The notes: a model not told the origin generated them from the letters alone. A stretch of 54,172 nucleotides of DNA from Clostridiaceae bacterium JG1575 (GCA_002838815.1 LQGW01000007.1:1-54172), one strand, 5' to 3'. Counted from the first letter of the stretch, positions 41,953-51,693 are shown. Numbers and translations: made by a program.

Positions 41953-44900
41953 AAATCGCACCTCCTTTGGAATGAATGATTTGCCAGGCCTGCTCCGGCG
42001 TGAGCTCCCGCAGGAGGCGAAAGTCGTTGCCTTTCATGGTGGGATCGAACTGACAGACGGATAAATAAGGACAAAAATCACAGGCCGTCTGGCGTTTGGT
42101 CTTTATGGGCGAGACCGAAATAATGCCCTGCAAGAGATTCATGCAAACGCGCCGCACGGTCTCGGTGGCAAAGGTCCGCAGGGCAGAAAATTCCTCCTGC
42201 GTGAACATGAGGTTTTTCTGATTCCCCACAGCCACCACTTCGCCCTTCGTCTTTTTGGCGGGAATGACAAGGCTGATCCCCTCCATCTCCCGTTCCATGG
42301 AATAAAGCACCTTGGCGTCTGAGAGAATCATGCCTTTTAAGCGCAGCTGCGTCAACACCTTCTCCTCGAGCTCGGCGTCGCTAAGGTAAGCGCCATCCTT
42401 GATGAGGGGCTTGGTTACGCGAAAATAAAGAGCCGCCCCAGGAATCGCTTCGCCCGAAAGGATGCGGGGCGCATGGCGCAGCACCACGTCCAGATACACC
42501 AAAAGCTGCAGCTGCAGTCCATGAACAATATCGGAAAGATGCAGCTCTTGTTTGCCGGATTTGTAGTCGATGATGCGAATGTAATGCTCTTGCCCCTGGC
42601 TGAACACATCCACGCGGTCGATGCGGCCTGTAATCAGGGCCCGATGCTCTTCATCCAGCTCCAGCACCACGGGAGGAATCGTTTCTTTTGGGCCAAAGGT
42701 CACTTCCGAATAAAGCGGCGTAAAATCGCCCCGAACGATCTGCTCTCGAATGGTTCCGATGGAGGAGGCCACGATGCGCTTGATCTTTCCCGCCATGTGC
42801 TGCATCCGGGGCCCCGAGGCGAGGACGGCATGATCCTCCTTTTGCAAAATCCGATCCATCAGTTCGTCCACGTAGCGCCAGGTCGTCTCTTTGGAGAGAT
42901 CCTGCCACGCCAAATGCTCGCTTTGCAGCCGTCGGGTAAAGGCGTCGAGCACTTCGTGCATTAAGGTTCCCACATCTGGAGCTCCGACCACAAATTCCTT
43001 GCGTTCCTTGGCCTTCATGCCGTATCGCACAAAATAGGCAAAAGGGCAACGGTTGTAGGACTCTAAGCGCGAGACGGTGAGTTGGAGCTCTTTCCCATAG
43101 AGCTGATCCATATGCTCCACGGTGAGGGTCGCGGGCTCATGGGTATGAGAGAGCCCCATCTGTGCGCGCTCAAGCCCTTTGGCAAAGCGAGGATCTTTTC
43201 GAAACACTCCATAAATGGCTCGCCATTTGGGATCCACAAAGGCTCCCTCCCGATGCCGGCGCATTTGGCCAATGAGCAGGCGATACGCATCCCGGGCGCC
43301 GGACACTTCTTCTTGCAGCGCCTGAGTTCCAGGGAGCGGAGCCGACGCTTCCACAAGCGCTGGAAAAAGCTTTTTGATTCGGCTGACCACGACGGAAGGC
43401 CGAAGGGCTTTGCCTTCGGCATCTGCAGAAGGGTAACTCAAGGTTACGGCGTCCGAGGCGGTTGTAAAGGCATTGTACACGTAAAACTGTTCATAAAAAG
43501 CCAAGGTTCTTGTATCCTGCGCCAAGGAAAGATTGAAATCCTTCAATAGCGCTCGATCGCTGTCGGTGAAAAAGCCTTGGGGCGTAGGCGTTCGAGGCAA
43601 CACCCCGTCGTTGCCCCCCACGATGTAGATGCATCGCACATCGGCGGAACGAACGCGGGAGATGTCCCCCGCGATGACTTGATCCAAGGTGGCCGGAATC
43701 AATGAGATTTGAACTTCTGAGAGGCCCACCATGAGCGTATTGCCAAATTCTTCTAGGCTCATGGGCGCCTCCCCCATGGCTTCCACCATCTGATCGAGAA
43801 TGTTCATGAGGGCATCTTGGGTCTGCTGGTAGCTGCGATAAAGGTCTTGCGCAGAGCGTGCGGCGAAGAGCAGTTGATCCGTGGACTCCGCCTGCGCAAA
43901 AGACTCGGTCCAGGTCTGAAAGCGCTCAAGCACCCCCTCTTTCGCCAAAAAGTCGTACAACACCGTGGCAAGCTCCCGCACGGTCGCCGCCTGCTCCATG
44001 CGCTCAAACAAGGCCACCAAGGGCATGATGCATAACTCCCGGGCTTCGTTGATTTCGTTGAGGATTCTCATCCCCTCGATGCCCTCGGGAGCATCCGGCA
44101 CTGCCCAAAGCCATTCGTCTAACGTCATGCGATACCCCGTAATGCCGTGGGCGATGCAATAATTCTCCAGCTGGTCCAAGGTAGCATCCGTCAGGGGCAA
44201 AAGCCTGGTTTTGAGGTATTTGAGGACGGCGTCCACGCGAAACTGGGTACGAGCGATCTCAAAGAGCGCCGACAAGAAGGTGGACAGCGGCGTATCGTCA
44301 ATGGTTCGAGGCGCATCAAGGAACACGGGAATCTCAAACTGATTCATCACACTTTGCAGTACGGCTTCATAAGGGGCCAGATCGCGCAGCAAAATGGCCA
44401 TATCCTGAAAGCGATAGCCCTCTTCTCGAACCTTTTTTTGAATGTCCCGGGCCACAAATTCCATCTCTTCATAGGGATTGAGGGCGCGGTAGAGGCGCAA
44501 GGCCTTGGGTTCCTTTTTATAAAGTCTAGGCGGATAGTGATAAAGCTCCCGCTCAAGGTGCGCAAGATCCTCGCGCAAGAGAAACCGCCAAGGGGGATCC
44601 GGCTTTAAAAAAAGCGGTGGATCAATGGCAATGGCGGCCGCTTGCGCCAAAGCCAAAAGATCCCGATCGGTATCCCGGGTCATGGAGAATACCCCTTCAT
44701 GAGAGGCCCCAATCCCCTCTTCCAAGGTCAGCGCCACCGTCACGTCCCCTTGTTTCATCAGGCCCCCGATCATGGCGAGCTGGGCGGGGCTGAAATGCGT
44801 AAATTCATCGAGGAAAAATTCGCAGCCTTTTAAAAGCTTGGTGTCCCCAAGCTTTAGGATGGCGCTTTGAACCTGATCCTCGCCATCCACGAAATGCTCA

Positions 44901-45415
44901 TGGAGCTTTTCTTCATAGGCCGCAAAGAGCAAGCTCAAGTCCAGCAGTTTGGATTGAAGCTCGCAAGGGTCCATGCCCTCAGCCGCCTCTCTTAAGTCTT
45001 CGGGTTGGACGGCGTAGTTTTTCAGCTCAGAGACGGTTTGAGACATAAGATGGGCAAAGCCTGCGTAGGCTGCGCTGCGCTGATATAGGCTTAAGGAGGA
45101 TTGATGGGTTTGGGCCAGGGCCGATAGGAGCATGCTGCGCCCAACCGGGCTCAAAACAGGACGCATGATGCCGCCGGCCGATTCCAAAATCCGTTGAGAC
45201 AGTCGACGAAAGCCCATGACGTGCACCCGAAGCACCGCCTCTTCGCCCAAGTGCTTTAAAACATTTTTCTCCATCATATGTGTGAACTGCTCGGGAACAA
45301 TCACATAGCGTTTGGTCTTGATGGATGGATCCTTTGCGATGGATGCTTGAATCCGCTCAAAGAGCGCTGTGGTTTTCCCACTGCCTGAGCGTCCATAAAT
45401 CATAGCCAGCGCCAT
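41915..45415 (-). CDS. addB: ATP-dependent helicase/deoxyribonuclease subunit B
   Basis: 1166 aa from MALAMIYGRSGSGKTTALF. Walker A GRSGSGKTT near 9-17; a degenerate helicase body follows; the C-terminal nuclease has IDYKSGKQELHLSD. The iron-sulfur staple is complete: Cys in SYNRCPFAYF and the C-terminal C-x2-C-x5-C of ACDFCPYLSVCQF. AddB recognises Chi in the AddAB complex. A broken gene (45400-46130) precedes and overlaps its start by 16 bases. Confidence 0.96.
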   Translation of the reverse strand: MALAMIYGRSGSGKTTALFERIQASIAKDPSIKTKRYVIVPEQFTHMMEKNVLKHLGEEAVLRVHVMGFRRLSQRILESAGGIMRPVLSPVGRSMLLSALAQTHQSSLSLYQRSAAYAGFAHLMSQTVSELKNYAVQPEDLREAAEGMDPCELQSKLLDLSLLFAAYEEKLHEHFVDGEDQVQSAILKLGDTKLLKGCEFFLDEFTHFSPAQLAMIGGLMKQGDVTVALTLEEGIGASHEGVFSMTRDTDRDLLALAQAAAIAIDPPLFLKPDPPWRFLLREDLAHLERELYHYPPRLYKKEPKALRLYRALNPYEEMEFVARDIQKKVREEGYRFQDMAILLRDLAPYEAVLQSVMNQFEIPVFLDAPRTIDDTPLSTFLSALFEIARTQFRVDAVLKYLKTRLLPLTDATLDQLENYCIAHGITGYRMTLDEWLWAVPDAPEGIEGMRILNEINEARELCIMPLVALFERMEQAATVRELATVLYDFLAKEGVLERFQTWTESFAQAESTDQLLFAARSAQDLYRSYQQTQDALMNILDQMVEAMGEAPMSLEEFGNTLMVGLSEVQISLIPATLDQVIAGDISRVRSADVRCIYIVGGNDGVLPRTPTPQGFFTDSDRALLKDFNLSLAQDTRTLAFYEQFYVYNAFTTASDAVTLSYPSADAEGKALRPSVVVSRIKKLFPALVEASAPLPGTQALQEEVSGARDAYRLLIGQMRRHREGAFVDPKWRAIYGVFRKDPRFAKGLERAQMGLSHTHEPATLTVEHMDQLYGKELQLTVSRLESYNRCPFAYFVRYGMKAKERKEFVVGAPDVGTLMHEVLDAFTRRLQSEHLAWQDLSKETTWRYVDELMDRILQKEDHAVLASGPRMQHMAGKIKRIVASSIGTIREQIVRGDFTPLYSEVTFGPKETIPPVVLELDEEHRALITGRIDRVDVFSQGQEHYIRIIDYKSGKQELHLSDIVHGLQLQLLVYLDVVLRHAPRILSGEAIPGAALYFRVTKPLIKDGAYLSDAELEEKVLTQLRLKGMILSDAKVLYSMEREMEGISLVIPAKKTKGEVVAVGNQKNLMFTQEEFSALRTFATETVRRVCMNLLQGIISVSPIKTKRQTACDFCPYLSVCQFDPTMKGNDFRLLRELTPEQAWQIIHSKGGAIYEAMDDPAARGH

Positions 45416-46130
45416 GACCTCACCTCCTTCATGGGTCCATTATCCCATAGTTTTATCGTTCCTAGAGGGACGGGAGCAAAGAAAAGACGTCCTCGAGCTA
45501 TTTCTCCTTCACATAAAGCGCTGATCTCCCCCAGCACTCGGCGGTAACGCGTCAACTGAATGCGCAAGAAGGAGGCGCTCGTCATCAGCGCATGGGCGGC
45601 GCTGCCTTTGCTCTTGGTCCCAGCGGGGGGCCTCTTTAGCGCGCCGGGACGAATCGGAAGCCGGATGCGTATCCCAAAGATGTCCTTCCTCATCAATCCC
45701 GTTGAAATCATAGCAAGAGAGGTACATCCCTTCTTCCCGATCAAGGTTCTCATCGCTGTAATCCAAAAACATCCCCTCTTTGAGATTGAGCTTCGAATCG
45801 TCGTTGCGCTCTTTGGTGAGCCGCACCCCATCCATGGTACCGTTGTAGGGTCCCTTGAAGTGGTTACCGCGTGAGGTTCTCCCCCCTTGAAGTGGTGAAT
45901 CTTTCGGGACGCCTTGGTCGTTTCGGGGGGCGGCGCGGGTGCTGGCGCCGGAGCGAGCGCCTCTTTTTTCCCGGCGGCCCCCCTGCCGCATTCCCTTTAT
46001 TTTACTCCCTTTTGGCGCTCGAAGCCTCGGGGGTCGCCGGATCCATGGCATTGGTCCCTTGATCCGGCGCGGGTGGAGTACCGGCGGTTAGCGTCCTTAG
46101 CAAAAGCTCGGAAAACAATCCTTTTTTCAA
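45400..46130 (-). pseudogene. Broken gene upstream of addB, one nonsense and at least two frameshifts
   Basis: A TTG start at 46130 has a perfect AGGAGG 7 bases upstream and opens MKKGLFSELLLRTLTAGTPP... for 42 codons to TAA (46002-46004). Protein-like sequence then continues in a second frame (KKEALAPAPAPAPPPETTKA, a Pro/Ala linker), a third (HFKGPYNGTMDGVRLTKER ... LDYSDENLDREEGMYLSC), and a fourth segment (MTSASFLRIQLTRYRRVLG ... FAPVPLGTIKLWDN) that ends at TGA 45400, overlapping addB. Two six-G runs on the coding strand (45978-45983 and 45881-45886) lie near the frame changes. The function is not recognised. It could be decay, assembly indels, or slippage. Confidence 0.5.
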
Positions 46131-46381
46131 ATGGGTTCCTCCTAAGATTGGTTGCTTTCACTGTAGCATTCCTTAGACCCAAAAAAAGACTCCTTGACAA
46201 ACGCCGTGTCGCAGGTCTCCTGATTGTCCTACTTTCTTCTTTTTCTCTCAGGATCGATGGACGTTTTCAAACAAAAAATGAACAAATAATAAAATCCGCC
46301 TTTTGTTCCCAGATCCTTAATGATTCTCTCCTAGCATGACCTTAGAACCATCGGTTCAATTAAAAAAAAGGAGCCCGAACC

Positions 46382-47908
46382 ATGAATGATTTTCAGATGC
46401 AATTCGACCGACTGCTGGGAAATGTTCCGCGCGTTCTTCTGGCCATCCTCCTCATCATCATCGCCTTCCTTCTCGCTACTTATGTGCGAAACCTGATTAA
46501 AAAAGGCCTCACCAAATGGTACGCCAGCAAAAAGAAATCATTGAATGAGCCGCCTCGTGAAGATACGCTCTCCATGCTTTCGAACATCGGCTACCTCATC
46601 GTTCTTTTGTTATTCCTTCCCGGGGTCTTGGATCTTTTGGGCCTACAAAGCATCAGCTTGCCCGTGACAAGCATGCTCCAGGGCGTTCTTGGGTTTATTC
46701 CAAACCTCATCGGAGCGGTCCTCATCCTCGTCATCGGCATTTTTTTAGCCAACCTCATCCGGGATCTTTTGCAAAGCTTCCTGCGCCGTTTAAATATTGA
46801 CCGCTTCCAGGAAAAGCTTGGGCCAAAACAGGCCGCTGCGAAGACCGTCAGTTTCTCGCAGATGCTCGCCACCCTCGCCTATGTACTTATTTTGATACCG
46901 GTGATCATCGCCGCCCTCAACGCGCTCAACATCAGCGTGATTTCTCAGCCGGCCGTTGCGATGCTCAACACCATCTTTCTCATGATCCCCCGTCTCTTAG
47001 CCGCCGTATTGATTCTGATCATCGGCTTCTACCTCGCCCGGTTGGTGGCCGAATTCCTTTATTCCCTCATACAAGGCTCGGGCTTGTCCGACCGCGTCGC
47101 GGACTTGACGAAGGATGTTACGGCTTACCGTTTGGATCTGGCCCGAATCCTCTCTGAGATCGTGCGCTGGGTCATCCTAGCTGGCTTCCTGGTTCAAGCC
47201 TTCCAAGTTCTACAACTGGAGATCTTCAACCTCATGGGCACGGCCATTCTTGCCTTTATCCCGCGGATTCTAGCCGCCGCCATCATTCTACTTGTGGCCT
47301 ACCTTTTGGCCTCCATCGCTAAAAACTTGATCCTGCGCCACTTCAAGGAATCGTCCTTATTTGCCATGATCACCTATGGAGCCATTCTTTTTGTCGGTCT
47401 TTTGGCCGCATTGACCCAGATCGGAATTGCCCCAGAATTCCTCTTGCCGCTCTTCCAGTTTAGCATTGCCGGCCTGGCCGTAGCCTTTGCTCTAGCCTTC
47501 GGACTTGGGGGCCGTGAGTTTGCAAAGCGAACGCTTATGGGCCTCGAGGAACACATGGCCAAGCAAGAGGACGCATTGAAAGAAGCCGGCGCTCGGATGC
47601 ACCAAGAAGAAGTCGAGAAAAAAGCAGCCTATGAACGGGCGAAAGAAGAGGCTCGGGCCGCCTATCACACCCGTGCGGCCTCCAACAACGTCAAAAAAGA
47701 CGGTTCCCAGGGCCGCGAATCCACTTCTCCCATGGACCATGCTTGGGCCCCCCCCCGACCCGAGACCCCTCATCGCGTGACGCCGTCCGCCCCCTCCGAA
47801 GGAGCTCCTTCGCCTTACCTCAACAACCAAAAGGAGGGCCCCACGCCCAAAGAGGATTCCCTGCCCAAGGTAGACCCCACGTCTCCTTCAGAACCGCCCC
47901 GCCATTAA
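46382..47908 (+). CDS. TM-helix-repeat mechanosensitive channel-like protein (CmpX type)
   Basis: 508 aa; AAGGAG upstream. Three to four repeats of the TM_helix type are visible, each a helix ending LIGAVLILVIGIFLANLIRDLL-like, with variants FIPNLIGAVLIL, MIPRLLAAVLIL, FIPRILAAAIIL, and a last helix pair with FGLGGREFAKR, the MscS-like glycine segment. CmpX-like proteins relate to small-conductance channels and respond to membrane stress. From about residue 400 a long charged, then Pro/Ser-rich cytoplasmic tail follows (EEHMAKQEDALKEAG coiled coil, then PRPETPHRVTPSAPSEG), unusually long for the family. Confidence 0.8.
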   Translation: MNDFQMQFDRLLGNVPRVLLAILLIIIAFLLATYVRNLIKKGLTKWYASKKKSLNEPPREDTLSMLSNIGYLIVLLLFLPGVLDLLGLQSISLPVTSMLQGVLGFIPNLIGAVLILVIGIFLANLIRDLLQSFLRRLNIDRFQEKLGPKQAAAKTVSFSQMLATLAYVLILIPVIIAALNALNISVISQPAVAMLNTIFLMIPRLLAAVLILIIGFYLARLVAEFLYSLIQGSGLSDRVADLTKDVTAYRLDLARILSEIVRWVILAGFLVQAFQVLQLEIFNLMGTAILAFIPRILAAAIILLVAYLLASIAKNLILRHFKESSLFAMITYGAILFVGLLAALTQIGIAPEFLLPLFQFSIAGLAVAFALAFGLGGREFAKRTLMGLEEHMAKQEDALKEAGARMHQEEVEKKAAYERAKEEARAAYHTRAASNNVKKDGSQGRESTSPMDHAWAPPRPETPHRVTPSAPSEGAPSPYLNNQKEGPTPKEDSLPKVDPTSPSEPPRH

Positions 47909-47923
47909 CCCCTCGTGATCAAT

Positions 47924-47970
47924 CCAGGTGCGCTCAGGGACGGAACAATCCCTGAGCGCACCTGGCCTTT
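47924..47970 (+). terminator. Terminator of the CmpX-like gene
   Basis: A 17-bp perfect stem (CCAGGTGCGCTCAGGGA with its complement, 8-nt loop) followed by CCTTTTGAT. Confidence 0.85.
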
Positions 47971-47975
47971 TGATA

Positions 47976-48017
47976 CAGCAAAGGCCCTCTGCGAAAGCGC
48001 GCAGGGGGCCTTTGCTG
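47976..48017 (-). terminator. Hairpin after the OFA-type MFS gene
   Basis: CAGCAAAGGCCC-TCTGCG pairs (with G-T wobble) with CGCGCAG-GGGGCCTTTGCTG around AAAG, back to back with the plus-strand terminator. No T-run on the minus side, so termination is probable but not proven. Confidence 0.5.
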
Positions 48018-48051
48018 TGGCGGCAGCGACGCGCCAAGCCTCTTGGGGATC

Positions 48052-49251
48052 CTACCCTTTTTGGGGCCGTGGGCCAATGGCAAGGCTTGCCAAGGTTCCA
48101 AGGACGAGCATGGCAAACATGGCCAGAGTGCTCGAGGTATAGGAATGGCTCAGATCGTAAAGCCGTCCCGCTAAGGAAGAGCCAAAGGAGGCTAGGAGGA
48201 GGTTGAGGTTTACGAGGGGGAAATTCACCGAGAAAAAGCGAGGCCCAAAATAAGAGCAGATAAAGGCCGAATTGGTGGGCGTAACGCCGCCGTAGGCAAT
48301 ACCCGTAATGATAAATCCCACGACCAATAGCGGCAGACTCTTTGTCCATAGCGCCAAAAGAGTGACGCCTACAGCGATAAAGAAGAGGCCATTGATCATG
48401 GCCATGGTCCGGGAGCGTCCGTTTCGGTCAAACATTCCGCCAAAGAGTACCCGCCCCAATCCGTTGAAGATGGAGATCAGTCCCACCACCGTGGATAGCG
48501 TGCCTTCGGAGAGTCCGAGGCTGGTTTCTCGGGCGATGCCTGCCGCATGGGAGATCAGAATGAGGCCGGCCCCCGAGAGCACCGCCGCCCATAAAAAATA
48601 AATCCAGAAGCTTTTTTTGCGCAGCATGGCGCGAGGGGGAAAATCATAGACGCTTGCCCCCTCTTCGGCAAGGCCGTCTTCTTGAGGAGGCTTTTGCAGC
48701 ACCAAGGCTCCTAGCGAGAAGACCAGGAAGATTACGATCCCCAGAAAGCGAAAGGAGGAGCGCCAAGCCCCCAGCTGTGCGGGTGTGAAGTGAACAAAGG
48801 CTTTGCCGATGAAAAAAGAGCCAAAGCCAAATCCCATCAAAAGGATGCCCGAGGCAAGCCCTTGCCGATCCCGATACCACTGCGTCACGGTGCTCATGAC
48901 CCCGTTGTAGGCAAGGCCGGATCCGAAGCCGCACAAAAGGCCATAGCCAAAAATCAGCACCCCGAGGCTTTGCGCCGACGCTGCGAGAAAGAAGCCGCCT
49001 AAAAGAAAAAGCGCCGCCCCCAAAAGCACGACCCGAACCGACATTTTTTTGAGTAAGAAGCCGCCCGCCACCCCACCGAAGCAAAAAAAGATCATACAAA
49101 CGGTAAATACGCCGGATAACGAGGCCTTATTCCAGCTCGGAAACTCCTTGGCAATGGGGAGCGCCATAACGCTCCAAGCATAAATCAATCCTGCAAGCAG
49201 CAGGACCAGGACGCCGACGACGAGGTGTTTCCAGCGGTTTTTTTGTTGCAT
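48052..49251 (-). CDS. MFS transporter, OFA (oxalate/formate antiporter-like) type
   Basis: 399 aa from MQQKNRWKHLVVGVLVLLLAG; AAGGAGAAATAAA upstream. Twelve helices. OFA-like marks: GLIYAWSVMALPIAKEF in helix 1, GFGSGLAYNGVMSTVTQWYRDRQGLASGILLMGFGFG, and NGLGRVLFGGMFDRNGRSRTM (loop 8-9 motif), then TPTNSAFICSYFGPRFFSVNF. The family exchanges carboxylates such as oxalate/formate; substrate here unknown. Start chosen from the ribosome site; the open frame upstream is not coding. Confidence 0.85.
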   Translation of the reverse strand: MQQKNRWKHLVVGVLVLLLAGLIYAWSVMALPIAKEFPSWNKASLSGVFTVCMIFFCFGGVAGGFLLKKMSVRVVLLGAALFLLGGFFLAASAQSLGVLIFGYGLLCGFGSGLAYNGVMSTVTQWYRDRQGLASGILLMGFGFGSFFIGKAFVHFTPAQLGAWRSSFRFLGIVIFLVFSLGALVLQKPPQEDGLAEEGASVYDFPPRAMLRKKSFWIYFLWAAVLSGAGLILISHAAGIARETSLGLSEGTLSTVVGLISIFNGLGRVLFGGMFDRNGRSRTMAMINGLFFIAVGVTLLALWTKSLPLLVVGFIITGIAYGGVTPTNSAFICSYFGPRFFSVNFPLVNLNLLLASFGSSLAGRLYDLSHSYTSSTLAMFAMLVLGTLASLAIGPRPQKG

Positions 49252-49387
49252 TTTATTTCTCCTTTTCCCTAGGGACACTCCCCATAAACCTTTTATAAGG
49301 TTTTCATCTCCCCTACTGTAGCATTCTCTAGGGGGACTTTGCAAAAAAAGGCGGCGAAGCAACAACCATCCCCGCAAATCGTGTTTT

Positions 49388-50635
49388 TTACGCCCGGTCT
49401 TTTGGGGGAGGACTCTCGATCTTTTGAAAAAAGTAAAGTCCGAGAAGAAACAGGACCCCCAAGGAAAGGATCCCCAAACGCACATCCTTCGTGAGCTGCG
49501 TCACCGCGCCCATGAGAAGCGGCCCAAAGATGGAGGAGAGCTTGCCGAAGATGTTGAAAACGCCGAAATACTCGGCGCTTTTTTCCTTGGGAATCAGCTT
49601 GCCAAAGAAGCTGCGCGAGAGCGCCTGAATCCCCCCTTGAGCGGATGCAACGAGGACCGCCAGGATGATAAAATCCCGCTCAGTGCGCAAAAAAAGCCCA
49701 TAAAGCGCAATAAAACAATACGTGAGGATGCCTGCATAGATCATGACTCGGCTGCCAAAGCGCTGGGCCAAGACCCCATAAAGCAGCGCAAAGGGAAATG
49801 CCACCAGCTGGATCAAAAGAAGGATCAATAACAGCTTGGACTCCGAGAGCCCCAACTGAAGATCGATGGCGATGGGCGTCGCCATGGAGATGATGGTGTG
49901 GACTCCATCGATGTAGAAAAAATAGGCCACGAAGAAAAGATACAGTTCTCGATGCGACACAATTTCCCGAAAAGTCCCCATGAGTTTTTTGAGCACTTTT
50001 GCCGCTCGCTCAGGGCGACCTTCAATCCAATAGTTCTGCTCCACATGCTTAAAAAACGGAACGGAAAAGATCAACCACCAAAGGGCGGTCAGCGTAAAAG
50101 AAATTCGCGTGGCCGCGGCTGCGGAAAGGCCCAAGCGGGGGGCAAGAAGGATCAATCCCATGCAGACGCCAAATCCCAAGGTGCCGCCCAGATAACCATA
50201 GGCATAGCCTTGGCTGGAGATCCTATCCATGGACTCATCTGGAGTGACGTCCGTCAAAAATGCATCGTAGAAAATCGAGGCTCCCGTGGAACCCAAAACG
50301 GTGATGACGTAGATGAAAAGACAAAGCTGCCACTGGTTCTCTCCCACCAAGGAAAGCGCTGCCGTGGAGCCGATGGCCAAAAGCACAAAAAAGTTGAAAA
50401 ACCGCTTTTTATAGCCGCGATAGTCCGCAAGATTCCCTAGGATCGGCGCCAGAAAAGCAATGAGGGCCGTGGCAAAGGCATTGGCGTATCCCCAAAAAGC
50501 GGTGGCGTGGGTAGGACTCAAGGATCCTGCGGCATAGGTTTTAAAATAGACGGGCAAAAGAGCGGTGGTGATGGCGATGGAGTAGGCGGAATTGCCAAAA
50601 TCCTGCAAAATCCAGCTTCGTTCCTGTCGAGTCAT
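49388..50635 (-). CDS. MFS transporter, UMF1 (Atg22-like) family
   Basis: 415 aa from MTRQERSWILQDFGNSAYSIAITTALLPVYF, the hallmark N-terminus WxxxDFANSAY of UMF1 proteins. Twelve helices; GNLADYRGYKKRFF between helices 2 and 3; YDAFLTDVTPDESMDRISSQGYAYGYLGG; QGGIQALSRSFFGKLIPKEKSAEYFGVFN late in the protein. Substrates in bacteria are not known; the fungal relative exports amino acids from vacuoles. AGGAG precedes the ATG. Confidence 0.88.
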   Translation of the reverse strand: MTRQERSWILQDFGNSAYSIAITTALLPVYFKTYAAGSLSPTHATAFWGYANAFATALIAFLAPILGNLADYRGYKKRFFNFFVLLAIGSTAALSLVGENQWQLCLFIYVITVLGSTGASIFYDAFLTDVTPDESMDRISSQGYAYGYLGGTLGFGVCMGLILLAPRLGLSAAAATRISFTLTALWWLIFSVPFFKHVEQNYWIEGRPERAAKVLKKLMGTFREIVSHRELYLFFVAYFFYIDGVHTIISMATPIAIDLQLGLSESKLLLILLLIQLVAFPFALLYGVLAQRFGSRVMIYAGILTYCFIALYGLFLRTERDFIILAVLVASAQGGIQALSRSFFGKLIPKEKSAEYFGVFNIFGKLSSIFGPLLMGAVTQLTKDVRLGILSLGVLFLLGLYFFQKIESPPPKDRA

Positions 50636-50690
50636 GATGGGTCTCCTAAAAAAATAAAAAATCCGGCACACAAAAAAGTGAGCCAGATTC

Positions 50691-50696
50691 ATTATA
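50691..50696 (-). promoter_or_regulatory. -10 box of the UMF1 gene
   Basis: TATAAT on the minus strand, about 60 bases before the ATG at 50635; no clear -35 box at 16-18 bases. Confidence 0.35.
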
Positions 50697-50780
50697 AACG
50701 CCAGCCTCCTGCCCAAGGGTTGCCTTGGGCAAAATGTAACGAGATCTTAACGCTGGGCCTGGACCAAACGATGCCCCCGC

Positions 50781-51611
50781 TCACGGTAGATTTTGGAATG
50801 CTTGAGCGGAATAGGGCGTGGTCTGGACCAAATGGGCATGAAGAATCGATCGCGAATTCTCATCCCGCAGATCGTAGCAGGTCACGAGGGTCAGCACGGG
50901 ACCCCCGGCTTTTTCAGCCACCGCATCATCAATCACATGGATGTCCTGAGCCGTCATGGCCTCGTTGGCATACAGCTTATAGGCGTAGATTTTCTGCTTG
51001 TCCGTAATATAGAGCATCGCCCCGAGCGGAAGCGACGGGACCCGGTTGAAAAGAACCCCATAGTACCCCATTTTGTGACCGGCCAAGGGATAATTGCGCT
51101 CGCCCATCACCTGATCCTGCCGCATGGTGCCGGCCCCCACCCATAAATTGTCGTTGAGAACACCCTTAAAGATGCCCAACTCCAAATCGATGGAGGGGAT
51201 TTTCAAAAGTCCGATCACATAGGAATCCGTGAACTCCTGAATGTTCTTTTTCGCTTCATCGTCCGTGAGAGGGGCCGTGGTCGCAGCGCTTGTGGGGGTT
51301 GAAGTACCACTGAAGGATGGGTTCAACGGAGCCGTGCCTAGGCGGTTGCCCAAACGGATCCTGCTCCAAATGCTTTGCCAGGTTTCCTCGTTGGAGATGG
51401 GCCGAACGTTCTTAAAATCGAAGCGCTGGGACTCTGCCTTTTCCGGGAAGGTTAACTTATCGTTGGCCTGCATCTGCTGCGCAGAAACTTCCCGCACTTC
51501 TTGGGTAATGTCTTTTGCCTGCTTTTGCAGGATCTTTCCGCCAAGGCGTCCGGAAAAAAGAATCAAGATCCCTAGGACCACCAAAAAGGCCGCTAAGACT
51601 TTTTTACGCAT
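50781..51611 (-). CDS. srtA: Sortase (class A-like)
   Basis: 276 aa from MRKKVLAAFLVVLGILILFSG, ATAGGAGG upstream. One N-terminal anchor helix (5-21), a ~110-residue stalk with a Thr/Ser/Pro region (SGTSTPTSAATTAP), then the sortase beta barrel: LLKIPSIDLELGIFKG, the catalytic His in LAGHKMGYYGVLF, Cys in LTLVTCYDLRDENSRSILHAHLV with the Arg after it. Sortases link LPxTG-type proteins to the cell wall; no substrate with such a motif is seen in this window, so this looks like a housekeeping enzyme. Confidence 0.92.
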   Translation of the reverse strand: MRKKVLAAFLVVLGILILFSGRLGGKILQKQAKDITQEVREVSAQQMQANDKLTFPEKAESQRFDFKNVRPISNEETWQSIWSRIRLGNRLGTAPLNPSFSGTSTPTSAATTAPLTDDEAKKNIQEFTDSYVIGLLKIPSIDLELGIFKGVLNDNLWVGAGTMRQDQVMGERNYPLAGHKMGYYGVLFNRVPSLPLGAMLYITDKQKIYAYKLYANEAMTAQDIHVIDDAVAEKAGGPVLTLVTCYDLRDENSRSILHAHLVQTTPYSAQAFQNLP

Positions 51612-51673
51612 GTTTGAACCTCCTATGAACCTCAAGGAGCGCTAAATTCGGTTTACACTCCATGGATCTTAAG

Positions 51674-51693
51674 CGAATTATATCAATAATTCG
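51674..51693 (-). promoter_or_regulatory. Sortase promoter overlapped by a palindrome
   Basis: An extended -10 (TG-n-TATAAT; box at 51677-51682) lies inside a perfect inverted repeat with 8-bp arms CGAATTAT and ATAATTCG and a 4-base centre (51674-51693). A dimeric regulator bound there would cover the -10 box. The ATG is about 65 bases downstream. Confidence 0.55.
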
